From positions 1-8,452 of the forward strand of contig JBGUVL010000071.1 in assembly GCA_045134375.1 (NCBI GenBank): a stretch of DNA of 8,452 nucleotides. The letters run 5' to 3'. Made by a program: the position numbers and the translations under genes. The notes beneath the pieces are model-generated. The model ran no database searches and was not told the DNA's origin. It worked only from the letters and a program-made list of their open reading frames with translations. This document shows, piece by piece, positions 1 through 5,934 of this stretch (within the stretch, counting starts at the first letter, position 1; each line of letters starts with the position of its first letter). The stretch is from JBGUVL01 sp045134375 (GTDB lineage Bacteria > Bacillota_I > Bacilli_A > Erysipelotrichales > Erysipelotrichaceae).

Positions 1-609
1 CAACAATGGGATTCCCACCATTTCCGATGTTTGAGAAATTTGATTGGTTACAACAAGATCTTGCTCACTTGGGATACAGTCTCCAGATGGATGATTATGT
101 GAAATCAAAATCTTCGCACATCCTTCCTCAATCGCTGCTTTAAAAATTTCACGACAAGAGACAACACTGGCATTTAAAGAACCAATAAATAATGTCCTCT
201 CCGAAAGCAACATCAGTTTTGTATTCAAAAAGAGTACTACAAAATGTTCTTGTTTTTCACTCCCTATCTTATCTTGAAGATAAGAAGCAATTTTTCTTGA
301 TTCATTAAGTAATGGTTTTTCTTTTAATACTTCATAGCTTGCTCGTTTTGCTAATTCAAATGCACAAAGTAATTCGATTGCTTTTACTTTCGATATACCT
401 TTAATCGCGCTAATTTCATCAATCGACATACGCTTTAGATTAGCAATTCCATTCGCTTTGCTGATTAATTTTTCCGCTAGTTCTAACACCCCGCATCCCG
501 GATACCCACATCGCAATAAAATCGCCAATAGTTCACTATTGCTCAAATGCGCTACTCCTTCATGAAGAGCTTTCTCCCGTGGTCGCTCCGGCGGATGCAT
601 TTCTTTCAC
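1..609 (-). CDS. radC: RadC family JAB/JAMM-domain protein, 3' end beyond the left edge
   Basis: The open frame runs from a GTG at 609 to the window edge and gives 203 residues of a family that is usually about 225 long, so only the last 20 or so are missing. The N-terminal part has the family opening (ERPREKAL, then SNSELLAILLRCG) and a helix-hairpin-helix-like stretch around SIDEISAIKGISKVKA. The C-terminal part carries an intact JAMM metal motif: His171, His173, Ser181 and Asp184 in the order HxH-x7-SxxD within SHNHPSGD. The GTG is chosen because AGGA lies 7 bases upstream and it yields the conserved KEM-PPERPRE start; an in-frame ATG at 600 is the alternative. The start lies inside the preceding gene (50-base overlap), so translation is probably coupled. 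RadC proteins are annotated as DNA repair proteins, but their biochemical role is unsettled. Confidence 0.95.
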   Translation of the reverse strand, partial: MKEMHPPERPREKALHEGVAHLSNSELLAILLRCGYPGCGVLELAEKLISKANGIANLKRMSIDEISAIKGISKVKAIELLCAFELAKRASYEVLKEKPLLNESRKIASYLQDKIGSEKQEHFVVLFLNTKLMLLSERTLFIGSLNASVVSCREIFKAAIEEGCAKILISHNHPSGDCIPSEQDLVVTNQISQTSEMVGIPLL

Positions 610-1018
610 TTTGATTTCCTATCAGCTCCAATGCTTTTTCGTATTCCTGGGCTTTGATCAATGCAATGATTTCACGATCCGTAATTGTCATCGTTTTACG
701 TAAATAGGAATAGGAATTCTTTTTTAATAACACCTCATTTTTTTCACACATTTCTTCCTGAATGCTTATTCCACTGACTACCGCATAGACATCATCATGG
801 AAATACACATAAGAACTAAGTCCTTGCTCTTTTAATTGATTCGCCATACGTTTTGCATTCTCTTCCTTTTTGTAAAGTCCAATTTGATCTGTATAGATAG
901 TCATGGATGTCTTTTGATCTTCTTGAGGGATATAGAAGTGAAAAATAGCGAGATAGATCAAAGAAAAACATATCGAAAGAACTGTAGCGAGAAAAATCAT
1001 GTTCTTTTTATGTTTCAT
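560..1018 (-). CDS. Small membrane protein with SPOR-like domain
   Basis: This 152-residue protein has a short basic N-terminus (KHKK), one membrane helix (about residues 7-30) and a predicted extracytoplasmic domain. Residues 40-110 read like a SPOR domain: a beta strand (TIYTDQIGLY), then a helix rich in EEN-A--MANQLKEQGL, then strand SYVYFHDDVYAVVSGI. SPOR domains bind glycan strands stripped of stem peptides at division or sporulation septa. The C-terminus is a short charged helix and a Ser/Thr/Ala-rich tail. ATG 1018 is preceded by GGAGG with good spacing. It lies 47 bases after the small peptide gene and overlaps radC by 50 bases. In Bacillus subtilis the SPOR protein SpoIIB sits just upstream of maf-radC-mreBCD, so this may be a short positional counterpart; that link is inferred from order and domain type only. 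The domain call rests on pattern and could be wrong. Confidence 0.8.
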   Translation of the reverse strand: MKHKKNMIFLATVLSICFSLIYLAIFHFYIPQEDQKTSMTIYTDQIGLYKKEENAKRMANQLKEQGLSSYVYFHDDVYAVVSGISIQEEMCEKNEVLLKKNSYSYLRKTMTITDREIIALIKAQEYEKALELIGNQSERNASAGATTGESSS

Positions 1019-1065
1019 AAAAGACCTCCATTTCCTGTTTATGCACTACTTGACTGGATTATGAA

Positions 1066-1233
1066 TCATTTCCCCCAGGTCGCTCGAAATGGTCCAATAT
1101 TAATGGATCCTCTGCCAGAAAACAGAATCTTATAAATGGCGGCAGCTCCTCCGGCGATACAAAGGATCGTTACCCATGTTACCGCTCCAGCGAAAATTTG
1201 CCTACATTCCGATACGCTCAGTTCTCGGCTCAT
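1066..1233 (-). CDS. 55-residue hydrophobic peptide with double-glycine-type leader motif
   Basis: I do not recognise a named family. The start is set at ATG 1233 because GGAGG lies at 1248-1244 with ideal spacing. The longer frame starting at 1305 has no ribosome binding site and covers the predicted promoter. Residues 5-16 (LSVSECRQIFAG) fit the double-glycine leader pattern of class II bacteriocins and peptide pheromones (L-12, S-11, E-8, I-4, G-1), except that Ala replaces Gly at -2. Cleavage after Gly16 would leave a 39-residue peptide with a hydrophobic helix (TWVTILCIAGGAAAIYKILF) containing small-residue packing positions, and a basic, glycine-rich tail ending RATWGK. It is the first gene of a unit with the SPOR protein and radC. 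No C39 peptidase transporter or immunity gene is visible here. An unprocessed single-pass membrane protein is an equally open possibility. That the gene is real is fairly sure; its function is unknown. Confidence 0.7.
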   Translation of the reverse strand: MSRELSVSECRQIFAGAVTWVTILCIAGGAAAIYKILFSGRGSINIGPFRATWGK

Positions 1234-1243
1234 AAATGTTTCA

Positions 1244-1284
1244 CCTCCTACTACTATATATGCTTTTTCTCCTTTTTCTGACAA
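1244..1284 (-). promoter_or_regulatory. Promoter and SD module of the peptide-SPOR-radC unit
   Basis: A -35 TTGTCA (1284-1279), an 18-base spacer, a -10 TATATA (1260-1255), six bases, and then GGAGG (1248-1244) are seen on the minus strand. It lies just after the tRNA-Lys terminator, where a new promoter is required. With normal -10 to start spacing, the transcript would begin at or next to the Shine-Dalgarno sequence, giving a leader of about 15 bases. The same arrangement occurs before the surface-protein gene at 5894-5934 (32 of 41 positions identical). Confidence 0.6.
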
Positions 1285-1305
1285 AAATATTTCTTTTTCC
1301 TGCAC

Positions 1306-1349
1306 AAAAAAAAAATAGCGATAAACCCTTTTTTTAAAGGCTTATCGCT
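1306..1349 (-). terminator. Rho-independent terminator of tRNA-Lys
   Basis: On the minus strand, AGCGATAAGCCTTT pairs with the following AAGGGTTTATCGCT with only one weak position. The hairpin (1349-1317) is followed by ten consecutive T residues (1315-1306). It sits 10 bases downstream of the tRNA CCA end and directly upstream of the peptide-gene promoter, so it separates the two transcripts. Confidence 0.9.
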
Positions 1350-1359
1350 TATTTTTACA

Positions 1360-1435
1360 TGGTGTCCTCTTAGGGACTCGAACCCTAGACCCACTGATTA
1401 AGAGTCAGTTGCTCTACCAACTGAGCTAAGAAGAC
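1360..1435 (-). tRNA. tRNA-Lys (anticodon CUU)
   Basis: The full cloverleaf can be drawn on the minus strand. Acceptor GTCTTCT pairs with AGAGGAC (one G-U). The D arm is GCTCAGTTGGTAGAGC. The anticodon stem ACTGA/TCAGT closes the loop CTCTTAA, with CTT in the anticodon position. The T arm contains GGTTCGAGTCC, and ACCA is encoded at the 3' end. It reads AAG lysine codons. It has its own promoter and terminator and is not in a tRNA cluster within this window. Confidence 0.97.
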
Positions 1436-1454
1436 ATTTCTTTAACGCTCAATT

Positions 1455-1484
1455 ATTATAACACTATTATTTTACTTTTGTCTA
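1455..1484 (-). promoter_or_regulatory. Promoter of tRNA-Lys
   Basis: The minus strand shows a -35 TAGACA (1484-1479), an 18-base spacer and a perfect -10 TATAAT (1460-1455). The -10 is extended by TG one base upstream (TGTTATAAT). It ends about 20 bases before the mature tRNA 5' end. Confidence 0.8.
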
Positions 1485-1492
1485 CCTCTTTT

Positions 1493-1562
1493 AAAAAAAT
1501 TTTAAAAAGGAAGATTATCGGTTTTCAATTGATAACGAACAAAGAAAATTGTCTTCTTATCC
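1493..1562 (-). terminator. Possible terminator downstream of the Cu/Zn SOD gene
   Basis: On the minus strand, interrupted complementary pieces can fold back: GGA..AGA with TCTTCC, and TTTTC with GAAAA. A T-rich run broken by AAAA follows. The stem is imperfect and has no strong GC core, so this is a weak call. It is placed between the SOD stop at 1621 and the tRNA-Lys promoter, where a terminator would be expected. The rest of the 185-base gap 1436-1620 shows nothing else that I can support. Confidence 0.3.
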
Positions 1563-1620
1563 ATTTACCATAGGAATTGATATATCATTTTAATCCTCTT
1601 AAAAATGGTAGAATTCCAAA

Positions 1621-2097
1621 TTAATGGTCTTCGTATCGACGTATCACACCACAAGCAATCATTGCCCCACTATTGCCTGATGGTTGTGTTTTAAAATCAT
1701 CAAAACTAGCATGAAGAATCATGACTCTTCCAATGACTTCATTCACCGTAAAACGATCATTGACCATACTCATCTTTGCGCTTCCATTTCTATTAATAAA
1801 TAAGTTTCCTAAATCCCCAGCATGATAAGGATGTTGGCAACGATTGGGATTATAATGCCCTTTCGCATTCAAAAAAGGATTCTCACTGGTACCTGTGCAA
1901 CTATTCCCTTCATGAATGTGAAATGCGATAATAGGCTGCTGACAACGAATTCGATTTGGCATTGGATAACCTACTACATTAATTTGAAGCGAAACGCCAA
2001 ATTCCATTTGATTCAACAAACATACTGCTCTAACATTACGATATTCTCCGATTCCTTGCAATTCACAAATGGCATCTGCTTTTCTTTGATTTCTCAT
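1621..2097 (-). CDS. Cu/Zn superoxide dismutase family protein, cytosolic
   Basis: This 158-residue protein matches the Cu/Zn SOD fold through AFHIHEGNSCTG, GHYNP, HPYHAGDLGNL, ILHASFDDF and SGNSG--IACGVI. All metal ligands can be assigned: copper by His60, His62, His81 (bridging) and His129; zinc by His81, His89, His92 and Asp95. Cys67 and Cys149 match the conserved disulphide pair. The enzyme class converts superoxide to oxygen and peroxide. No signal peptide is present, unlike most bacterial periplasmic or lipoprotein forms, so it should be cytosolic, where the disulphide may be less stable. The active-site arginine that precedes the final ACG in classical enzymes is Met146 here, which could lower activity. 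ATG 2097 follows a strong AAGGAGGG site. It is a single gene following the glycosylase terminator; I could not find a convincing promoter in the 50 bases between. Confidence 0.93.
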   Translation of the reverse strand: MRNQRKADAICELQGIGEYRNVRAVCLLNQMEFGVSLQINVVGYPMPNRIRCQQPIIAFHIHEGNSCTGTSENPFLNAKGHYNPNRCQHPYHAGDLGNLFINRNGSAKMSMVNDRFTVNEVIGRVMILHASFDDFKTQPSGNSGAMIACGVIRRYEDH

Positions 2098-2149
2098 TTT
2101 ATCCCTCCTTACTAGACTATGTCTTTGATTCGAAGGAATATAGGCATTT

Positions 2150-2207
2150 AAAAAAATAAAACATAGATATCCTTATCAATAAATGATGCAGCAGACACCT
2201 ATGTTTT
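2150..2207 (-). terminator. Terminator of the rimO-glycosylase unit
   Basis: On the minus strand, AAAACATAG (2207-2199) pairs perfectly with CTATGTTTT (2166-2158). The stem extends inward through several G-U pairs, and the loop holds a second small ATCA/TGAT stem. The tail is T-rich (TATTTTTTT). It begins 11 bases after the glycosylase stop codon and isolates it from the SOD gene. Confidence 0.85.
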
Positions 2208-2218
2208 GACAATTCGAT

Positions 2219-2710
2219 TTAATCCTTATTTTTTAAACATTGATCCAAAGCTTTTACCCAACGCTCCACCAAAACTTCTTCCCGTATCGTTCGATTCGCA
2301 TTGCTCGTAGAAGGCAAAGAGAAAACAGAAACGTTCAGATGCTTCCAATGGCGCATATAAAGATCAAAACTTTTTTTTCCATTACAAATCACCGAAGTAA
2401 TACTAGGATAGCTTTCTAATAACTTCGCAATATCATTCACTTCTACATTTCGAATATGAGAATCCAAACTACCCTCTCGCTCACAGGCCGCAATGACATC
2501 CCATAAAGCCAAATCATGATTTTGAATGCACCGCTTTTTTTCCGCGTAATCTTTCAACTCTACTTGGAAATAAGATTCCATGATCTTCCAAAAGCGATTG
2601 TGAGGAAAGCCATAATACTGTTGCTTTTCAAGGGATACAACAGAAGGCATAGAACCCAAGATCAACACCTTAGGAGAATCCGCACAAATGGGTTGAAATC
2701 CTCTAATCAA
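2219..2710 (-). CDS. Uracil-DNA glycosylase superfamily protein, deoxyinosine (family 6) type
   Basis: The protein resembles the hypoxanthine/deoxyinosine-DNA glycosylase branch of the UDG superfamily, which removes deaminated bases to start base excision repair. Motif I reads LGSMPSVVSLEKQQYYGFPHNRFWKIM; Asn38 in PHNRFW is the likely catalytic residue for this family. Motif II-like LPSTSNANR occurs near residues 133-141. No ATG is available upstream of the conserved core, and a stop at 2728 closes the frame. Two TTG codons remain, at 2725 and 2710. I choose 2710 (163 residues) because GGGGTGG lies six bases before it and because the family usually opens close to an IRGF-PI segment. The start overlaps the rimO stop by eight bases (from 2725 it would overlap by 23), so it is probably translated by coupling from rimO. 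The substrate could be uracil or hypoxanthine; sequence alone does not decide. Confidence 0.88.
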   Translation of the reverse strand: MIRGFQPICADSPKVLILGSMPSVVSLEKQQYYGFPHNRFWKIMESYFQVELKDYAEKKRCIQNHDLALWDVIAACEREGSLDSHIRNVEVNDIAKLLESYPSITSVICNGKKSFDLYMRHWKHLNVSVFSLPSTSNANRTIREEVLVERWVKALDQCLKNKD

Positions 2711-4004
2711 CGACTTCCACCCCAATCAGATCATAAGGCAATGCATCAATAATCTTTACCTTCACAAAGCTACCAAATTCCAATACTCGATCACTTTTAA
2801 AAATAACGACACCATCAACATCATCCGGTGCATGATAGATGCTTCTACCGCGATATTTTCCTACCAATCCATCTTGTGATTCCACTAACACTTCTATTGT
2901 GGTTCCCACCATTGCTTGATGATTGGAAAGGGAGATCTCTTTCTGCAATAACATCAATTGTGTAAGACGCTCATTTTTCACTTCTTCACTTAACTGATCT
3001 TCCATTTCAGCTGCTGGTGTATCTTCCTCAGGAGAATAGGTAAATGCTCCCATACTATTCCATCTTACGGTTTTCACAAAATCCATCAGTTCATTAAAAT
3101 CGGCTTCTTCTTCACTTGGAAAACCAACAATAAAAGTAGTTCGCAATACCGGTGTTTGAAAGTGATAACGAATCTTTTCGATCAGCGATAACACATCTTG
3201 TTTGCTTCCTCTACGATTCATCAACTTCAACATACGATCACTGGCATGCTGCAATGGAATATCAAAGTAAGGAATGACCTTATCCAACTGACTCATTCCA
3301 ATAATCAATTCATCGTCAATTTCATCAGGATACATATAAAGAATACGAATCCAATGAAATCCCTCAATTTCATTTACCTGTTGCAACACTTCTAACAAAG
3401 ATCTTTTTCCAAAAAGATCAATCCCATACTTCGTCGTATCTTGCGCAATCAACACCAGTTCTTTTACTCCTTTTTTCGCCAACTGTTTTGCTTGTTCCAC
3501 AATTTCTTCCAAAGGATAAGAAACGTTATCTCCCCGAATCAAAGGAATCGCACAATACGTACAATGATTGCTACATCCTTCTGCTATCTTTAAATACGCA
3601 GTCCAAGGTTTGGATGTCAAAAGACGTTCACTCTTTGCATAACTAGTAAGTGGATTCCCCAATTCTTCAGAAAGAATCTCATGAATGTGAGAATACTCCC
3701 TAATACTGATAAAACGATCCACTTCTGGCATTTCATCCCTTAACTCTTGTTGGTATCTTGTCGCAAGACAACCAATGACAATTAATTTCTTTAACTGTTG
3801 TTTCTTATATTCTGCCATTTCCAAAATGGTATTAATTGCTTCTTCTTTAGCCGGATCAATGAATCCACAGGTATTGATGATGATTGCCTCGGCTTGATTT
3901 GGATCATTTACTAACTCATGTCCACCATTAACAAGCATCCCCATCATCGTTTCACTATCGACTAAATTTTTACTGCATCCCAACGAAATAAATCCTATTT
4001 TCAT
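2703..4004 (-). CDS. rimO: Ribosomal protein S12 methylthiotransferase RimO
   Basis: RimO is a radical SAM enzyme with two iron-sulphur clusters that adds a methylthio group to a conserved aspartate of ribosomal protein S12. The 433-residue sequence has the three N-terminal cluster cysteines (Cys10 in SLGCSKN, Cys46 in NTCGFID, Cys79 in IGCLA). The radical SAM motif CSNHCTYC is at 144-151 (Cys144, 148, 151), and a C-terminal TRAM domain starts near residue 370. SLGCSKNLVDSE, NTCGFIDPAKEE and IPLIRGDNVSYP favour RimO over the tRNA enzyme MiaB. Length is normal for the family. ATG 4004 follows GAGG at suitable spacing. The gene has its own promoter in the 59-base gap after the surface-protein gene, and overlaps the glycosylase gene at its 3' end. 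Confidence 0.97.
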   Translation of the reverse strand: MKIGFISLGCSKNLVDSETMMGMLVNGGHELVNDPNQAEAIIINTCGFIDPAKEEAINTILEMAEYKKQQLKKLIVIGCLATRYQQELRDEMPEVDRFISIREYSHIHEILSEELGNPLTSYAKSERLLTSKPWTAYLKIAEGCSNHCTYCAIPLIRGDNVSYPLEEIVEQAKQLAKKGVKELVLIAQDTTKYGIDLFGKRSLLEVLQQVNEIEGFHWIRILYMYPDEIDDELIIGMSQLDKVIPYFDIPLQHASDRMLKLMNRRGSKQDVLSLIEKIRYHFQTPVLRTTFIVGFPSEEEADFNELMDFVKTVRWNSMGAFTYSPEEDTPAAEMEDQLSEEVKNERLTQLMLLQKEISLSNHQAMVGTTIEVLVESQDGLVGKYRGRSIYHAPDDVDGVVIFKSDRVLEFGSFVKVKIIDALPYDLIGVEVVD

Positions 4005-4027
4005 ATGCTATCAACCTCTTCCTTATG

Positions 4028-4058
4028 ATTATAACACATCTAAGAAAAGGTTTCCCAA
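4028..4058 (-). promoter_or_regulatory. Promoter of rimO
   Basis: On the minus strand there is a perfect -10 TATAAT (4033-4028) with the upstream TG extension (TGTTATAAT, the same nonamer as at tRNA-Lys). A weaker -35, TTGGGA (4058-4053), sits 19 bases upstream. It lies immediately after the stop codon of the surface-protein gene, and no terminator hairpin is visible between the two genes, so some read-through into rimO is possible. Confidence 0.6.
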
Positions 4059-4063
4059 TTTTA

Positions 4064-5884
4064 CTATTTCCAAAAACGTTTCATAAAAAAGTAATAAATC
4101 CATCCAAGGGAAAACACCATGCTAAGTTCCAATTGCCGATGATTCGAATGATCCTTTGTTACAATTTTTGAAGTTTCCTTTTCTATCGTTTGTTTTTTCG
4201 TTTTTTGCTGAATTGCTTGATATTTCTCTTCCTCTTTTACCATGACTTTGTGCATCGTACAATCCAAACGATACCCTTTTTCCACACTCTCCTGTTTCAC
4301 ATAGTATTCTCCTTCAATTAAACCGTCCACCGAATAATCCCCATTTTCATCCACGGAACCCATTTCAATCAATTCTTTGTTTTCATTATACAACCCAAAG
4401 GATGCCATAACCGGTTGTTCCTCTTTATCCAATGATTGAATGTTTAACGTATGTCGTTTCAGTTTCGCTGGCTGTAATTCTAATTTTATATGACTTCCTT
4501 CTTCCAAAACGAAATCATAAATACAATCATCTGCCTCATAATGAGATTCCTGTTGTTCTTCTTTTAAATAATATTGCCCAGGTAACAGATCCTCTATGGA
4601 AAAAAATTCACCATCCGCTTCAAAAGAAAAACTTTTTATCTTTTGATTTGCATACGCAATGACTTGTCCAACTTCATTTTTGATATTTTTTTTCGCATAA
4701 AGGGAGTAACGACATTCTTCCTTTCCCAATTTCTCCCATTGCTTGTGTTCTTCCCAAAAGCGCTCTACCAATACCGAAGCATTATTTAAACTACGATGAT
4801 GTAATAATGTAATTTCTTCTATTGAATCACTTGCGTTAATCGTAACCTCATAACGTGCCTCTTGTCTTCCTTGTGCTAAAAATACAACATAATAATCCCC
4901 CATTAGTAACTCCACTGGTTTGGATTTTTCATTGATTGTTGCTACTAGTTCCTCTTTTCGATACACCAAATTACCTAATTCATCATAAATATCTTGTTTT
5001 GCATAAATATTTGCTTCTGGGACAACCTCTACACTTTGATATTGAAATACCGCATTGGAGGCATCAGAAATTATCGACTGCGCTTGTTTTTGATTTACTT
5101 TAAGATTTAAGATACCATAAGGTTGAATCATAACATTAATCATTTTCTGATTGCTAACTTTTCCCACAATGTATTCTATTCTCCCCTCTTTCTGATAAAG
5201 GACCGGCATTCTGTAATCCTCTTCCCAAGAACATAGAAATGATTCTGTCTTGTTTTGATTACGTAACGCTTTTAACCAAATGCCATTTTCATCTTGCCTC
5301 ACTTCCACCGCTTCCATCGTTTGGGGCGTTATTGTTAATGATGTACTCATCCCTGAATCATTGATGAATCGCTCCTTATATAGCAGCATCGTTTCTTGAT
5401 TGCGCACAGGTTTCGCTTTCTCCATTTCTGTCGCAATCTCTTTTTTGCATTGTTCATAACACTGCTGTTCTTGCACATCTTCAAAACGAAAAGCAACCCC
5501 TGCCATTTCCCAGACCATCAATTGAATGCTTTGATACCACTCATCTCCTTGATATCCATTTTCTACCACGTGCATCAAATCACACAATTGATTAATCACT
5601 GTTTGTTCCGGTTCCTTTAAATCAGCAAACACTATTTTTTCCTCTTGCATGTCATACAAAGGAAAAGAATACACACAGCCTTTCTTATCACTTAGATAGC
5701 CAATAGGGATTTCTTTCCCATTTTCATCCATCACTCTCCACGCCTGTTGCAGTATTTGTACATCCACTTCCTCCAGATTAAAAACCTCCTGTTTTGTTAT
5801 CGTTTCCGCCCGTAACGTTTCCAATGGATAAATACTGGAAAATAAAAAACATAAACTACCAACTACATACACCGATGATTTCAT
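4064..5884 (-). CDS. Cell-surface protein with predicted thioester domain and SpaA/Cna-B-like repeats
   Basis: The 606-residue protein has an N-terminal signal-like segment (hydrophobic residues 5-20, possible cleavage near LRA-ET, residues 24-28). Residues about 60-160 resemble the thioester domain of Gram-positive adhesins: Cys70 (KKGCVYS) and, after NGY at 109-111, Gln121 in IQLMVWEMAG, the usual partner in the Q-(L/Y)-x-x-W pattern. Three prealbumin-like SpaA/Cna-B-type modules follow at roughly 258-360, 370-470 and 478-552, marked by NIYAKQDIYDELGNLVY, LLPGQYYLKEE and IEGEYYVKQE. A basic linker, a hydrophobic segment at 586-600 and the tail MKRFWK end the protein. No LPXTG sortase motif is seen, so membrane retention is likely. 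The usual isopeptide lysine is unclear in the last module. ATG 5884 follows GGAGG. Such proteins covalently or tightly bind host or surface ligands; the ligand here is unknown. Confidence 0.82.
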   Translation of the reverse strand: MKSSVYVVGSLCFLFSSIYPLETLRAETITKQEVFNLEEVDVQILQQAWRVMDENGKEIPIGYLSDKKGCVYSFPLYDMQEEKIVFADLKEPEQTVINQLCDLMHVVENGYQGDEWYQSIQLMVWEMAGVAFRFEDVQEQQCYEQCKKEIATEMEKAKPVRNQETMLLYKERFINDSGMSTSLTITPQTMEAVEVRQDENGIWLKALRNQNKTESFLCSWEEDYRMPVLYQKEGRIEYIVGKVSNQKMINVMIQPYGILNLKVNQKQAQSIISDASNAVFQYQSVEVVPEANIYAKQDIYDELGNLVYRKEELVATINEKSKPVELLMGDYYVVFLAQGRQEARYEVTINASDSIEEITLLHHRSLNNASVLVERFWEEHKQWEKLGKEECRYSLYAKKNIKNEVGQVIAYANQKIKSFSFEADGEFFSIEDLLPGQYYLKEEQQESHYEADDCIYDFVLEEGSHIKLELQPAKLKRHTLNIQSLDKEEQPVMASFGLYNENKELIEMGSVDENGDYSVDGLIEGEYYVKQESVEKGYRLDCTMHKVMVKEEEKYQAIQQKTKKQTIEKETSKIVTKDHSNHRQLELSMVFSLGWIYYFFMKRFWK

Positions 5885-5893
5885 AATTATCTT

Positions 5894-5934
5894 CCTCCTA
5901 CTTACATATATGACTTTTTTCCTACTTATGACAA
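5894..5934 (-). promoter_or_regulatory. Promoter and SD module of the surface-protein gene
   Basis: The minus strand shows a -35 TTGTCA (5934-5929), an 18-base spacer, a -10 TATATG (5910-5905), six bases and GGAGG (5898-5894). Geometry is identical to the module at 1244-1284, with 32 of 41 bases the same and no gaps. A perfect 9-base direct repeat TAAGTAGGA occurs twice, 24 bases apart (5928-5920 and 5904-5896); one copy overlaps the spacer and the other overlaps the ribosome binding site. The predicted mRNA leader is about 14 bases. Confidence 0.6.

Noticed and set aside
836..1135. Plus-strand 99-residue open frame
   Set aside because: It lies antisense to the SPOR-protein and peptide genes, has no family resemblance and no ribosome binding site; it is a shadow frame.
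1234..1305. N-terminal extension of the small peptide (24 extra residues from a start at 1305)
   Set aside because: No ribosome binding site precedes it, it begins directly at the T-tract of the tRNA-Lys terminator, and it covers the predicted promoter and the strong GGAGG that serves ATG 1233.
1563..1620. Inverted repeats ACCAT/ATGGT and GGAATT/AATTCC downstream of the SOD gene
   Set aside because: The paired pieces cross rather than nest, so they do not form a simple hairpin, and no T-tract follows.
4070..4130. LPXTG-type sortase signal at the end of the surface protein
   Set aside because: The C-terminal residues before the hydrophobic segment read NHRQLELS; no LPXTG, NPXTG or similar pentapeptide is present, so I did not call sortase anchoring.
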